A DNA stretch of 64,000 bases from an uncultured Rhizobiaceae group bacterium (GCA_937930635.1 CALHCF010000002.1:124001-188000); one strand, 5' to 3'; shown: positions 26,435-36,557, numbered from the stretch's first letter. Notes: generated by a model from the sequence alone, not told the origin. Numbers and translations: made by a program.

Positions 26435-26950
26435 ATGTCTACAATCCCATTTTCCATTTTGCCTGAACAGGCCGGTCATGCGGCCGACATAGAGAAGCTT
26501 ATACAAGAGGTTTTTGGACCGGGAATGACAGCCCGTGCTGCTTATGCTCTGCGTGAAGGGGTCGAGCACACGCGAAAGCTCTCATTCATCGCCAGCGCCG
26601 ATGAACGGTTGATAGGCACTGTTCGGTTGACGAGAATCCTCTGGGGTGGTGAGCCTGCACTGATGCTTGGTCCGCTGGCCGTTCTGCCGCAAGAAAACAA
26701 CAAGGGCATTGGCTCAGCACTCATGCACCACGCCATTGATGCTGCCTCGCAGGCAGCGCAACGCGGTGGTGATCCGTTGATCATGCTGGTTGGTGATTTG
26801 GACTATTATGCACCCTTCGGGTTCAAACCTGTTCCCCCAAATCAGATCAGCCTGCCACGCCCGGTTGATCCAAAACGTGTGTTAGCCTGTGAATTGATGG
26901 AGGGAAGTCTCGCGTCCTATCGGGGAAAGGCTGCGTCGTTCAACCGCTGA
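26435..26950 (+). CDS. GNAT family N-acetyltransferase (YhbS-like)
   Basis: 171-residue GNAT protein. The acetyl-CoA loop is in QENNKGIGSALM, preceded by LGPLAVLP, and the end has GDLDYYAPFGFKPVP, as in the YhbS group. The start is the ATG at 26435. It lies divergent to the hydroquinone reductase gene, with 283 bases between that hold no gene. Acceptor unknown. Confidence 0.88.
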   Translation: MSTIPFSILPEQAGHAADIEKLIQEVFGPGMTARAAYALREGVEHTRKLSFIASADERLIGTVRLTRILWGGEPALMLGPLAVLPQENNKGIGSALMHHAIDAASQAAQRGGDPLIMLVGDLDYYAPFGFKPVPPNQISLPRPVDPKRVLACELMEGSLASYRGKAASFNR

Positions 26951-26970
26951 AGGCGACATATCAAGAGGCC

Positions 26971-29067
26971 TTAACGCCCCTCGCGTGCCCACATGCCCGC
27001 AAGCATAAGCAGCAGAATACCCAGCCCTAAAAATCCTGCCAGAAGCGGCACCTGAATGACGCCCTTTAAGACGCTGGCATCTGTTGTCCGAAGGCCCATC
27101 CAGTTATTTCCCGATGTATTGCCGTTCCCCCGTACCGGTACAATGCGCGGCAGGTCGGATGTCGGGTTGGCTTTCGAAAGGCGCTTAACAAGACCGCCGG
27201 TCTCCTGAACAAGTGGTGAGAGTAGGGCGGTGGTCGAGACAATATCGGCATACTCACGTGGATTGACAGGCCCCACATGGGCAAGAGCGGTCAGGTCGCC
27301 ATTGGCTACCCTGTAAAGACCAAGCGTATCGGTTGTGTGTTCGGCAACAAAGAGGCCATCCCCCTTGTCTTCAAAATTAAGCTCCAGCCCTTCGCCAGCG
27401 GGAGTGATCAGGTCAAGTTTTCCAGGTGTGTCGCCCATAGTCTGGCGTTCAATAATCAGTTTGTTACCCTGTGCTTCTGCGCGTAGCGCCTCTTCATCCA
27501 GCTCGGGTTCCTTCATCAGCCAGTGGCCGAGGCGCCGCAACAATTGGGTGTGAGGGCCACCCCCTTCAAATCCACGGGCCCACAGCCATACGTGATCTGA
27601 CATCAGCATGGCGATGCGCCCCTTTTCAGGGCGGTTCAGCACCAAGAGCGGTTTGTCTTCACCATTATCCATCACCACATCGCCCTGCGCGGCTGTGCCA
27701 TCGATCAGGCGAAACCAGCGGCTCCAGGCTGCAGATGTTTTGGCATCGCGCGGCTGAAGGCCCGGAAGCCCCCGAGTGACGGGATGACGACGACCGGCTT
27801 CAGAAACCGTTGGCCGGAAAGGCGTTTCCGAAATCTTGCCGGTGGGTTCAACCGGCAGGACCGATGCCAGCGGCGTCCGGTGAATGCTGGAGAAATCCGC
27901 GTGCTCAGGCCCCGCGGCAATCAGGATCGCACCACCTTCGGTCAGGTATCGTGCGATATTATCGAAATAGAGCACCGGCAACACCCCCCGGCGCTGATAG
28001 CGATCAAAGATGATCAGATCAAACTCATCGATCTTTTCGATAAACAGTTCCCGTGTCGGGAAGGCAATAAGGGACAGCTGGTTGATCGGCGTTCCATCCT
28101 GCTTTTCAGGAGGGCGCAAAATCGTAAAATGCACCAGATCGACAGAGGCATCAGATTTCAGGAGATTGCGCCAGGTGCGCTCTCCGGCATGGGGTTCACC
28201 GGAGACCAGCAACACACGCAGGTTTTCGCGAATCCCATCCAGAACGGCAAAGGCCTGATTGTTCACCGGCGTAATTTCATCATCCACCAGTGCGGCCTTC
28301 AACTCGATGACGGTTTTGCCGCCGTGAGGGACATCAAAGAAAAAGCTGGCTTCTTCTCCAGGAACGACCTGTTCGACCGAAATCAACTCGCCATCAATAA
28401 AGATCTGTACCTCTGCCAGCTCTCCATCATTTTCAATATTGGTATCGACAACTGAATAGGTAATTTCCTGGCTCTCACCAACGATCCCGAACCGCGGAGC
28501 CTTTTTGATCACCAGCCGCCGGTCCCGATCCTCTTCTGATCCTGTGACCAGGACATGAAGGGGTGCGCGGAATCCAAGCCCCGCGGCTGTTTCAGGGATA
28601 TCGTGAACCTGACCATCGGTAATGAATATACTGCCCCCAACCTGTTCCGGCGGGACATCCTGCAAGACTGATTTCAAACTATCAAAAAGGGCCGTGGACG
28701 CATCTCCGGATTCCGCGCCGCCATTGCGTGAACTGACTTCGCGCAACTCAAACTGCGGGAAACGTTCGATCAGTTGTTTAAGACCGGCAAGGGCCGCACT
28801 GGTTTGCGTTTCCCTTCCATCAAGTTTTTGACTGTCGGTTTCGTCAACCACGACGGCGATCACGGTTTTCAGCGGATCGCGATCTTCCTGCAGCAATGAT
28901 GGATTGCACAAAGACAAGGCAAGCGCTGTCCACGCTGCAAGGCGCAGCCATGAACCGCGCACCCGGCGCAACAGGCCAAACAATGCCAACACGCCAGCAA
29001 TCCCGGCAATTATCGCAATCACCGGCCAGGGCAGCAGCGGCGCAAAACTGATTGACCAGTCGCTCAT
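26971..29067 (-). CDS. membrane protein with glutamine-amidotransferase-like domain, MoxR operon
   Basis: 698 residues. Two transmembrane helices at the N terminus (VIAIIAGIAGVLALFGLL, then WTALALSL) precede a periplasmic part with a VWA-like stretch (TVIAVVVDETDS, GSIFITDGQV), an Ig-like region, and a class I glutamine-amidotransferase-like fold (LRVLLVSGEPH to ILIAAGPEHAD) without the catalytic Cys. A last helix (VPLLAGFLGLGILLLMLAG) is at the C terminus. It overlaps the preceding DUF4159 gene by 4 bases (ATGA). Role unknown; an envelope-localised partner of a MoxR chaperone system is likely. Confidence 0.82.
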   Translation of the reverse strand: MSDWSISFAPLLPWPVIAIIAGIAGVLALFGLLRRVRGSWLRLAAWTALALSLCNPSLLQEDRDPLKTVIAVVVDETDSQKLDGRETQTSAALAGLKQLIERFPQFELREVSSRNGGAESGDASTALFDSLKSVLQDVPPEQVGGSIFITDGQVHDIPETAAGLGFRAPLHVLVTGSEEDRDRRLVIKKAPRFGIVGESQEITYSVVDTNIENDGELAEVQIFIDGELISVEQVVPGEEASFFFDVPHGGKTVIELKAALVDDEITPVNNQAFAVLDGIRENLRVLLVSGEPHAGERTWRNLLKSDASVDLVHFTILRPPEKQDGTPINQLSLIAFPTRELFIEKIDEFDLIIFDRYQRRGVLPVLYFDNIARYLTEGGAILIAAGPEHADFSSIHRTPLASVLPVEPTGKISETPFRPTVSEAGRRHPVTRGLPGLQPRDAKTSAAWSRWFRLIDGTAAQGDVVMDNGEDKPLLVLNRPEKGRIAMLMSDHVWLWARGFEGGGPHTQLLRRLGHWLMKEPELDEEALRAEAQGNKLIIERQTMGDTPGKLDLITPAGEGLELNFEDKGDGLFVAEHTTDTLGLYRVANGDLTALAHVGPVNPREYADIVSTTALLSPLVQETGGLVKRLSKANPTSDLPRIVPVRGNGNTSGNNWMGLRTTDASVLKGVIQVPLLAGFLGLGILLLMLAGMWAREGR

Positions 29068-31886
29068 TGGCCAAGACGCTCCAGCAAGGCAGGCACGTGG
29101 ACCTGATCTGATTTATAATTTCCCGTCAGCGTGTACATGATAATGTTCACCCCGGCACGATAGGCGTAAACGCGTTGTCTTGGATTGGGCGGGACGATGG
29201 GCAAAGTCGGCGCCCCTGATGCTTCAACAGCCCAGGCTCCTGCCAGATCATTGGAGGTAATCAGGATGGATGAGACGCCATCGCCCTGACGTGCCGGGCG
29301 GCTGGCATCGCTTTCGTCGGTCACGGATGTTTCAACCCAAAGCCTTCCATCAAGAAAACGTCCCGGAAAAACATCCAGCAGATAGAACGCGCGGGTCAAA
29401 ACGTGATTGTTGGGTACAGGTTCAAGCGGCGGAATATCCAGTGACGAGAGAATTTGCCGAAGGCGCTGGGTCGCTCCGCTAACCCGGCTGCTGCCAAACC
29501 CGCCGGACAATTGGTCGCGCGTATCAAAAAGGACACTGCCCCCCTTTTTCATAAATGCATCGACCCGCGCCATAGCGGCGGCATCGGGAACAGGCGATTG
29601 ATCGCTCAACGGCCAATAGAGTAGGGGATAGAAAGCAAGTTCGTCGCTTGCAATATCCACGCCGATGGGGGTGCCGGGTTCCAGCGATGTCCGGCTGCCA
29701 ATAAACTGGGTTAATCCGGTCAGCCCCTTGCGGCTTACTTCATCAAGATCGCGAATACCGGTTTTCACATACGCAATGCGGGTCCGCAGGGTATTTTCGA
29801 TGTCGATGGCCTTGTCCTGAGCACGTGCAGTGTCAGGCACCGTCACGGCAAATGCCAGAGCCAGCACACCTGCAGCAGCCACCGGACGCGCAGCACGGCG
29901 CAAAGCTCCGGCCATCCACAGAACCGCCAGGCAATCCAGGGCAAGCATTAGAAGGGCAGCACCCAGAAGCCAGGGTTTCAGTGTCACAGGCTTGGCCGCG
30001 GTATAGATGCGCTGAACCGTATTTTCGGGAAGCAGGCTGGTATCGAACACTTGCAGATTGGCGGCCTGTGAAAACAGATTGAGCGCGACAAAGGCGTCAT
30101 TGGTTCCGTAAAGACCCGGCGGATTTTCGATGCTGGAAGAGGGAAGCTCTTGTCCTGATACTTTCAGCGGGCGGGTATCGTTGTCGGGTGGGCCAAGCCG
30201 GCCGAACCCGTCCAGCGTCCTTAAGGGGGGCAGGACGGTATCCTGAGCGCCAGAAACTTCCGCACGCTCACCGGTTGCGTTGTTGCGTGCGCGGTCGGCC
30301 GCGACAGAGCCATTGGAAACGGCAACGATGCGCCGCAACATATCAACGAAAGAGCCGGACAGCGGCAGGTTCGACCAGACCGCATCCGCAGTGACATGAA
30401 ACAGGACGATCCAGCCCTGTCCGCGACGGGCGGCAGTCACCAGCGGTGTGCCATCGGCAAGGCTGGCCCATGTTTTATCGGCAAGATCGATGTCGGGTTC
30501 AGCCAGAACCTGACGGGAGACAGCCACATCAGCAGGCACCGGAATCCCGCTGAACGGGCTGCTTTCCTCAAATGAGGCCAGTGGCTGCGGTGTGCCCCAG
30601 GTGAGAGTTCCTCCCAGACTGCGACCGCCACGCCGCAACTTCACGGGAACAAGGGTGTCGTTTTCTGCTCCCGCAAGGCGTGGCCCGGCAAAGCGAACAA
30701 GCATTCCGCCGCCTTCCACCCAGCCTTCCATCTGTTTGCGCACGTCATCGGGCAGGGTGCCGATATCGGCCAGCACAAGTGTGGAAACACGCTCCTCAAT
30801 AAGCTGTGGAACCGAAACCACGACATTGGGATCCTGCGCCTGTCGCACTTCGCTGAAGGGGGCGAGGGCGCGGGAAATATAATACAGGGAAGATAACAGC
30901 GGTTGCTGCTGATCTGCGTTGCCCCCGGCAATCAACCCGACACGGCGACGACGAAAGCGTTCGTCCAACAACTGTACACCACCGGCGGATGTGGAATTGT
31001 CGATGCCAACACGAACCACTTCGTTGCGCAGTTCTACAGGAAGACTAAACCGCACTTCGCTCGTCTGACTGTCATTTTCAAAATTGTAAGGCCCCGAGGA
31101 AAGCGAGCGGCCCTGCACATCAAAGGCCGTAATCTGTCCGCTTGATGCGACGCTCGTATCAGCGCGTTCCAACGTTACTTTCATGGCATCCGGCTCATTG
31201 GCAACGGTCGTGAGAGCGAGAGTGTTGTTGCGGCTGGGCGCATAGTAGATGGTCTCTTCTGCTCCAAGGGTCGCCAGAGCGCTGGCAAGTTCCGTGGAAC
31301 CGGACGCGGCAATACCGCTCGCCATCCAGATCGATGTTGAAAAATCCGTACCGGTGCCCTCCTGTAGCCGTTCTGTCAGGGGTGTCAGCTCTACCCGAAC
31401 CGGCTTGGGTTCGGCGGCGGTCAATGCAGCTTCAGCTTCGCTGGCGCGTTTGGCGTTCAGATCGGCTTGTCCTCCCTGGCTGGTAAAAGCGAGGGCCACC
31501 GGACGTCCCGCGTTTTCAGCTTCGCGTACAATTTGCAAAGCGCTGGTCTGGCGTTCATCCCAGTCATTGCCGGTCGACCATCCATCATCGACGATCAGCA
31601 GGAGAGGGCCATTGCTGGCGGTCCCTTTGTCCTGCGCATTCCAGATGGGTTCTGACAAAGCGAAGATGACAAACGCTGCCATCAACAGGCGAAGTAAGGT
31701 CAGCCACCATGGGCTTTGCGCAGGGGTTTCTTCACGTTTGCCGAGTTCTTCGAGGATACGGGTTGGCGGAAATACTTCTTCACGCGGCCTTGGTGGTGTG
31801 AGGCGCAACAACCACCAGATGAGCGGCAGCGCCAGCAAACCCAGCAGTATCAGCGGTGAGGCGAAGGTGAGAGACAGAAAACTCAT
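29064..31886 (-). CDS. DUF4159 protein with N-terminal BatA-like domain
   Basis: 940 residues. The N terminus (FASPLILLGLLALPLIWWLL, then LLRLLMAAFVIFAL) has two helices and the LTPPRPREEVFPP motif of the BatA/aerotolerance N-terminal region. A VWA-like stretch (PLLLIVDDGWSTGND) follows, and two further helices near residues 635-665 precede the DUF4159 domain, which starts around TRIAYVKTGIRDLDEV and has PLLYWPLSD and KKGGSVLFDTRD. It overlaps both neighbours by 4 bases, so the operon is translationally coupled. Probably an inner-membrane protein with periplasmic domains. Confidence 0.86.
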   Translation of the reverse strand: MSFLSLTFASPLILLGLLALPLIWWLLRLTPPRPREEVFPPTRILEELGKREETPAQSPWWLTLLRLLMAAFVIFALSEPIWNAQDKGTASNGPLLLIVDDGWSTGNDWDERQTSALQIVREAENAGRPVALAFTSQGGQADLNAKRASEAEAALTAAEPKPVRVELTPLTERLQEGTGTDFSTSIWMASGIAASGSTELASALATLGAEETIYYAPSRNNTLALTTVANEPDAMKVTLERADTSVASSGQITAFDVQGRSLSSGPYNFENDSQTSEVRFSLPVELRNEVVRVGIDNSTSAGGVQLLDERFRRRRVGLIAGGNADQQQPLLSSLYYISRALAPFSEVRQAQDPNVVVSVPQLIEERVSTLVLADIGTLPDDVRKQMEGWVEGGGMLVRFAGPRLAGAENDTLVPVKLRRGGRSLGGTLTWGTPQPLASFEESSPFSGIPVPADVAVSRQVLAEPDIDLADKTWASLADGTPLVTAARRGQGWIVLFHVTADAVWSNLPLSGSFVDMLRRIVAVSNGSVAADRARNNATGERAEVSGAQDTVLPPLRTLDGFGRLGPPDNDTRPLKVSGQELPSSSIENPPGLYGTNDAFVALNLFSQAANLQVFDTSLLPENTVQRIYTAAKPVTLKPWLLGAALLMLALDCLAVLWMAGALRRAARPVAAAGVLALAFAVTVPDTARAQDKAIDIENTLRTRIAYVKTGIRDLDEVSRKGLTGLTQFIGSRTSLEPGTPIGVDIASDELAFYPLLYWPLSDQSPVPDAAAMARVDAFMKKGGSVLFDTRDQLSGGFGSSRVSGATQRLRQILSSLDIPPLEPVPNNHVLTRAFYLLDVFPGRFLDGRLWVETSVTDESDASRPARQGDGVSSILITSNDLAGAWAVEASGAPTLPIVPPNPRQRVYAYRAGVNIIMYTLTGNYKSDQVHVPALLERLGQ

Positions 31887-32797
31887 GATGTGCCTTTTCC
31901 TTCGCCCGCCAAACGAACATGCAATGCTACCAGAGCGGTTGAAGCAAGGGTATCCGTGTGGTGAACAATGTGGTTCCAGCCCAGACTTTTACAAGTGTCA
32001 GCGAGCGTCTCGCGCCTCGCAGCAAAAAGATTGAGATAGTCGGCAGACAGGGTTTCGGCACGTCCAAATGTTAGTTTGGCACCAGTTTCGGGGTCGCGAA
32101 ATTCGGTCCGGCCAGCAAACGGAAAACGTTCTTCAGCAGGGTCAATTATCTGCACCAGGGTTCCGTGAATACCCTGCTGCGCGGCCTGATCAACCCATTT
32201 TAGAGTGTCTTCAAGGGGATCAAGAAAATCTGAGAAGACAACCAATTCGGAGCGGTTGCGGATCTGTTCCAGTTGGGGGCTGGAGCTATCTGTACCACCA
32301 TCGGTGGCGATCAATTCAGCAGAAATGCGTTCTGCGGCATTGCGGTTGGAGAGGGCTCCCGTAACGCCCGGCCATCCCACACGCTCGCCACTTTTGGCCA
32401 GCACTTCGGCCAGCGCGAGTGCCAGCACGAGTGACCGGGACTGTTTAGAGACTTCAGCGGTCTCCGATTTATACAACATCGAGGGAGAATTGTCGGCCCA
32501 TATCCACACAGTGTGGGCCGCTTCCCATTCCTGATCTCTGACATAAATTGCATCATCGCGGGCAGATCGGCGCCAGTCGATACGCGCCATGCTCTCACCC
32601 ACATCATAGGGCCGGAACTGCCAGAATGTGTCTCCGATGCCGCGGCGTCGGCGACCGTGCCAGCCGCTGACCATCGTGTTGGCAATGCGCTGCGCATCAA
32701 CCAGCAGATCCGGGATTAACGCGGCACGCGCACGAGCGCGGGCCAGTACACCCGTACCCTTCTCGTGTTCAGTAACCGTGCCGACCGTCAAAGCCAA
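31883..32797 (-). CDS. DUF58 domain-containing protein
   Basis: 304 residues from a TTG start with GAGG 4 bases before; a second TTG two codons later is also possible. The DUF58 signature FRPYDVGESMARIDWRRSARDD-like block is present (FRPYDVGE and IDWRRSAR), followed by a VWA-like core with WIWADNSPSM as the metal-site sequence. The family is a partner of MoxR ATPases. It starts 10 bases after the MoxR gene and overlaps the DUF4159 gene by 4. Cytoplasmic or peripheral. Confidence 0.88.
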   Translation of the reverse strand: MALTVGTVTEHEKGTGVLARARARAALIPDLLVDAQRIANTMVSGWHGRRRRGIGDTFWQFRPYDVGESMARIDWRRSARDDAIYVRDQEWEAAHTVWIWADNSPSMLYKSETAEVSKQSRSLVLALALAEVLAKSGERVGWPGVTGALSNRNAAERISAELIATDGGTDSSSPQLEQIRNRSELVVFSDFLDPLEDTLKWVDQAAQQGIHGTLVQIIDPAEERFPFAGRTEFRDPETGAKLTFGRAETLSADYLNLFAARRETLADTCKSLGWNHIVHHTDTLASTALVALHVRLAGEGKGTS

Positions 32798-32806
32798 TTG
32801 CTTGCC

Positions 32807-33817
32807 TCACATCCAGGCTTTTTTCAGATCGGCAATCACGTTGCGGATACTCACGCCTTCAGCTCTCGCTGCAAAATTGAGCGCCATGCGATGTTGCAGA
32901 ACCGGTTCAGCAAGCGCAATCACATCGTCGATCGATGGAGACAGTCTGCCGTCCAGCAACGCGCGCGCGCGGACAGTCAACATCAAAGCCTGCGAGGCCC
33001 GAGGTCCGGGACCCCAGGCGATGTGGCGTTTGGCGCCTTCTGAGGCGTCATCTTCGGGACGTGCGGAACGGACCAGTCCAAGAATAGCTTCAACAACTGA
33101 TTCTCCAACTGGCATCCGCCTTACCAGTGCTTGTATCTTGGTCAGTTCCTCCAGGGTTATGGCTTGCTGGGCAGGCGTCTCCTCATTCCCGGTGGTTTCG
33201 AGAAGAATGCGGCGCTCGTCTTCAAGATCAGGATAACGCACATCTACCTGCATCAAAAAGCGGTCAAGCTGAGCTTCAGGCAGCGGGTAGGTACCTTCCT
33301 GCTCCAGAGGGTTTTGGGTAGCCAATACGTGGAAGGGAGCCGGGAGGTCGTATCGCTCGCCAGCAATCGTGACATGATATTCCTGCATTGCCTGCAACAG
33401 TGCGGACTGGGTGCGGGGGCTGGCGCGGTTTATCTCATCCGCCATCAGCAATTGCGCAAAAATGGGGCCTTTCACAAAGCGAAATGAGCGTTTCCCCGCG
33501 TCATCCTGGTCCAGGATCTCCGAACCGAGAATATCGGAAGGCATGAGGTCGGGAGTGAACTGAATACGGCCTGAGTTCAAACCAAGAACCGTACCAAGAG
33601 TGTCGACCAGTTTGGTTTTTGCCAGACCGGGAACCCCCACCAGAAGGGCGTGGCCACCTGCCAGAATGGTCACGATTGAATTTTCGACAACCTCTTTTTG
33701 ACCAAAGATCACCGTTCCGATCGCATCGCGCGCCTTGGCGATTGATTCAACAGCGGTTTCGGCCTCTTTGATCAGGGCCTTGTCGTCGGTTGCGGGGGAG
33801 TTGCTCATGTCGCTCAT
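32807..33817 (-). CDS. MoxR family AAA+ ATPase
   Basis: 336 residues starting at the ATG at 33817; the longer in-frame extension upstream lacks similarity. Walker A is GVPGLAKTK, Walker B lies in LLMADEINR, then ASPRTQSALLQAMQE (sensor/pore region), VLATQNPLEQEGTYPLPEAQLDRF, and the C-terminal lid. MoxR ATPases act as metal-insertion or folding chaperones for proteins with VWA domains. It is the first gene of a four-gene minus-strand operon and probably drives assembly of the membrane proteins behind it. Confidence 0.93.
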   Translation of the reverse strand: MSDMSNSPATDDKALIKEAETAVESIAKARDAIGTVIFGQKEVVENSIVTILAGGHALLVGVPGLAKTKLVDTLGTVLGLNSGRIQFTPDLMPSDILGSEILDQDDAGKRSFRFVKGPIFAQLLMADEINRASPRTQSALLQAMQEYHVTIAGERYDLPAPFHVLATQNPLEQEGTYPLPEAQLDRFLMQVDVRYPDLEDERRILLETTGNEETPAQQAITLEELTKIQALVRRMPVGESVVEAILGLVRSARPEDDASEGAKRHIAWGPGPRASQALMLTVRARALLDGRLSPSIDDVIALAEPVLQHRMALNFAARAEGVSIRNVIADLKKAWM

Positions 33818-34029
33818 GGAGTTTCCGGTTATTCCTGGTTGCTGTAACGTCTTGCCCACATTCCTGTACGATAGCTGCGGCTTTTCCGGGGCAGGGAAAT
33901 GAGACGCTAGTGTGCCATGCAGACATCGTGCACAATAGCCACTATTTCGTGAGATGCCCAACTTAGCATGGTCTCAAGTGCGAATGGCCGGTATTTTGTG
34001 CAAATCAAATATTTCGAGGAACAAAGACA

Positions 34030-34638
34030 GTGGGCCGTAAATCTGATCACGAAAGTCCCACAGGGGCTCTTGAGGCGCTGGTTGCCCGTGCGACCAACGC
34101 AGGTGACGGATTGCCACCGGTTGAGAAGTGGAATCCAGAGTTTTGTGGTGATCTGGACATCCAGATAAAGCGTGATGGCACCTGGTTTTACATGGGAACA
34201 CCTATTGGGCGTGCTCCTCTCGTGCGCCTTTTTTCGACGGTGCTGCGCAAGGACGAAGATGGCAAAACCTATCTCGTTACACCTGTCGAAAAAATCGGAA
34301 TCACAGTCGAAGATGCTCCGTTTGTTGCTGTTGAAATGAATGCCAGTGGGAAGCAGGATGACCAGGTGATTACATTTCGCACAAATGTCGGTGATCTCGT
34401 TGAGGCCGGGCCTGAAAACCCGTTGCGATTTGATATTGTCGGGGAGACGGATCAGCTCAAGCCTTACATACTGGTTCGCGGCAGGCTTGAGGCGCTGCTG
34501 GCACGCCCGGTGATGTATGAATTGATTTCCTATGGAGAAGAGATTGAATTTCGCGGTGAGGCGATGTTTGCTCTGCGTTCCAAAGGCAAGGTTTTCCCGG
34601 TAATGCCGGCGCAACAACTTGCGCAATTGAGCCAGTAA
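34030..34638 (+). CDS. DUF1285 domain-containing protein
   Basis: 202 residues, GTG start with GAGG 10 bases before. Seen are PPVEKWNPEFCGDLDIQI and WFYMGTPIGRAPLVRLF, the classical opening of DUF1285, then KTYLVTPVEKIGI and VEDAPFVAVEM. The family has a small beta fold of unknown function, conserved in proteobacteria. It is divergent to the MoxR operon and lies 3 bases before a Nudix gene, starting a three-gene run with cca. Confidence 0.87.
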   Translation: MGRKSDHESPTGALEALVARATNAGDGLPPVEKWNPEFCGDLDIQIKRDGTWFYMGTPIGRAPLVRLFSTVLRKDEDGKTYLVTPVEKIGITVEDAPFVAVEMNASGKQDDQVITFRTNVGDLVEAGPENPLRFDIVGETDQLKPYILVRGRLEALLARPVMYELISYGEEIEFRGEAMFALRSKGKVFPVMPAQQLAQLSQ

Positions 34639-34641
34639 ACG

Positions 34642-35331
34642 TTGACCGATGTGAATTTCGCAGAGCCGGGCGGAAACCCCTATAGCGCGGGTGCTTTTCG
34701 AAGACGTGTCCTGCAACGCTTTTCAAGCCGGGCCGACCTGCTTGCGGCCATCGGTGGTGATCATGTGCTCAACCCATTCTATTCGCAAACTGTCCAGACC
34801 GGAACATTCAAACCCGCCGCAGTGCTCATCGCAGTCATTGACCAGGATGATGAGGCCCGGGTGATCCTCACACAACGCACGGAAAACCTCTCAAGCCACA
34901 AAGGGCAAATTGCCTTTCCCGGCGGTAAGATTGATGACGGTGAAACGCCGGAACAGGCCGCTCTGCGTGAGGCGGAAGAGGAAATTGGCCTAACACGCCA
35001 ACATGTCGAGCTTTTGGGAACTTTCGGGACCTATTACTCAGGTTCCGGATATGCCATTGCGCCCGTGGTTGCCATGGTGCATGGGGCACCTGAATTGACA
35101 ATAAATACCAATGAAGTGGCCTTCGCCTTTGATGTACCGCTTGCCTTCCTGATGGATCAGGCCTCTCATCAGGTGGAAAGTCGCGTTTGGGAAAAAAAAG
35201 AACGGTTTTTCTACGCGATGTCTTATCTCGATGCCAATGCCAGCCCGCCTGTCGAGCACCGTATCTGGGGCGTTACAGCCGGTATTATTCGCATGGTTCA
35301 GGAAAGGCTTTATGGGGCAGTGACGCAGTGA
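34642..35331 (+). CDS. CoA pyrophosphatase, NUDIX family
   Basis: 229 residues. The Nudix box GGKIDDGETPEQAALREAEE with EIGL follows GQIAFPGG, and the preceding LTQRTENLSSHKGQIAFPGG block is the CoA-type sequence (NuCoA motif) seen in NudL/PCD1-like enzymes that cleave CoA to 3'-phospho-AMP and phosphopantetheine. The start is TTG at 34642; GTG at 34651 is an alternative. It overlaps the cca gene by 4 bases (GTGA). Confidence 0.89.
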   Translation: MTDVNFAEPGGNPYSAGAFRRRVLQRFSSRADLLAAIGGDHVLNPFYSQTVQTGTFKPAAVLIAVIDQDDEARVILTQRTENLSSHKGQIAFPGGKIDDGETPEQAALREAEEEIGLTRQHVELLGTFGTYYSGSGYAIAPVVAMVHGAPELTINTNEVAFAFDVPLAFLMDQASHQVESRVWEKKERFFYAMSYLDANASPPVEHRIWGVTAGIIRMVQERLYGAVTQ

Positions 35332-36557
35332 CCAAGAAAATCGATCAACCATGGCTGCAGGCACAACCTGTTCAGGAAATCCTGGCACTTCTCAACGGCG
35401 ATGACGAGGAGGCCCGCATCAATGGTGGAGCGGTTCGCAACGCCCTGATGAACCTGCCGGTCAATGATGTCGACATATCGACAACACTGGTGCCGCGCGA
35501 TGTAATCCTGCGGTCCCGACAATCGGGCCACAAGGTGGTGCCGACCGGAATTGAGCATGGCACGGTAACCGTGATCATCAACGGCATGGCCTTTGAGGTC
35601 ACCACGTTGCGTGAAGATGTTGAAACCGACGGTCGTCATGCGCGGGTGCTCTATGGTCGCGACTGGGAGGCCGATGCCCGCCGGCGTGATCTCACAATGA
35701 ATGCCCTTTATCTCGATGCTGATGGCACCTTGTTTGACCCTCTCGGTGGCATGGAGGATGTCACAAATCGCAGAGTGCGTTTCATTGATGATGCCGAGAC
35801 CCGCATTCGTGAAGACTATCTGCGTATCTTGCGCTTTTTCCGCTTCTTTGCCTGGTACGGAGCCTTCCGACCGGATGCGGAGGGGCTCAAAGCCTGTGCG
35901 CGGTTGAAAGACGGGCTCAGAGATCTCTCTGTGGAGCGCATCTGGCAGGAGCTTTCAAAATTGCTTGCTGCACCTGATCCGGCGCGCGCGGTTTTGTGGA
36001 TGCGGCAAACCGGTGTGTTGAGCGCTGTGCTGCCGGAAACCGAAAAATGGGGGATTGACGCGCTGCCGGACCTCGTCGCTGTTGGACAGGCCGAGGGTTG
36101 GGAACCTGATGCGCTGCTGCGTCTCGTTGCCATCCTGCCGCCAAATAAGGACCGTATCAATGGGCTGGCGGGGCGTTTGAAACTGCCCAACAAGGTTCGC
36201 GACCGCCTTTTGCAGTGGGCTGAAACCGAAGAAATACCAATCGACATCAGCAAGGACGATTTTGCAAAAAAACTCTATCGTTGCGGTCAATCGGGTCTGA
36301 TGGATCGTTTGCGGCTTTCCATCGCCAAAAAGTCCGGGGGAGATGACAAAAAAACGGCAACCAGGTTTCGAAAATTGTTGCAGCAGGCGCAAAGCTGGAA
36401 AAAGCCTGCGCTTCCGGTTCGCGGACAGGACCTGTTGAATCTGGGTGTGAAACCAGGGCCGAAGGTGGCTGAAATGATTCAGGAAATGGAAGACGCCTGG
36501 CTTGAAAGCGGATTTAAGCTGTCTAAGGTCGATTTGCTGAAAAGCCTGAAAAGCTGA
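35328..36557 (+). CDS. cca: CCA tRNA nucleotidyltransferase
   Basis: Class II nucleotidyltransferase adding or repairing tRNA CCA ends; 409 residues. The motif GGAVRNALM and the catalytic NDVDIST (Asp pair) are followed by ARRRDLTMNALY and RIREDYLRILRFFRF, all as in bacterial CCA-adding enzymes. The GTG start at 35328 overlaps the Nudix stop; the frame is open further upstream, but without family similarity. The stop abuts the hemF stop. Confidence 0.95.
   Translation: MTKKIDQPWLQAQPVQEILALLNGDDEEARINGGAVRNALMNLPVNDVDISTTLVPRDVILRSRQSGHKVVPTGIEHGTVTVIINGMAFEVTTLREDVETDGRHARVLYGRDWEADARRRDLTMNALYLDADGTLFDPLGGMEDVTNRRVRFIDDAETRIREDYLRILRFFRFFAWYGAFRPDAEGLKACARLKDGLRDLSVERIWQELSKLLAAPDPARAVLWMRQTGVLSAVLPETEKWGIDALPDLVAVGQAEGWEPDALLRLVAILPPNKDRINGLAGRLKLPNKVRDRLLQWAETEEIPIDISKDDFAKKLYRCGQSGLMDRLRLSIAKKSGGDDKKTATRFRKLLQQAQSWKKPALPVRGQDLLNLGVKPGPKVAEMIQEMEDAWLESGFKLSKVDLLKSLKS

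Noticed and set aside
35187..35327. N-terminal extension of the CCA-adding enzyme
   Set aside because: It would overlap the Nudix gene by 145 bases with no similarity to the family; the GTGA overlap start is better.
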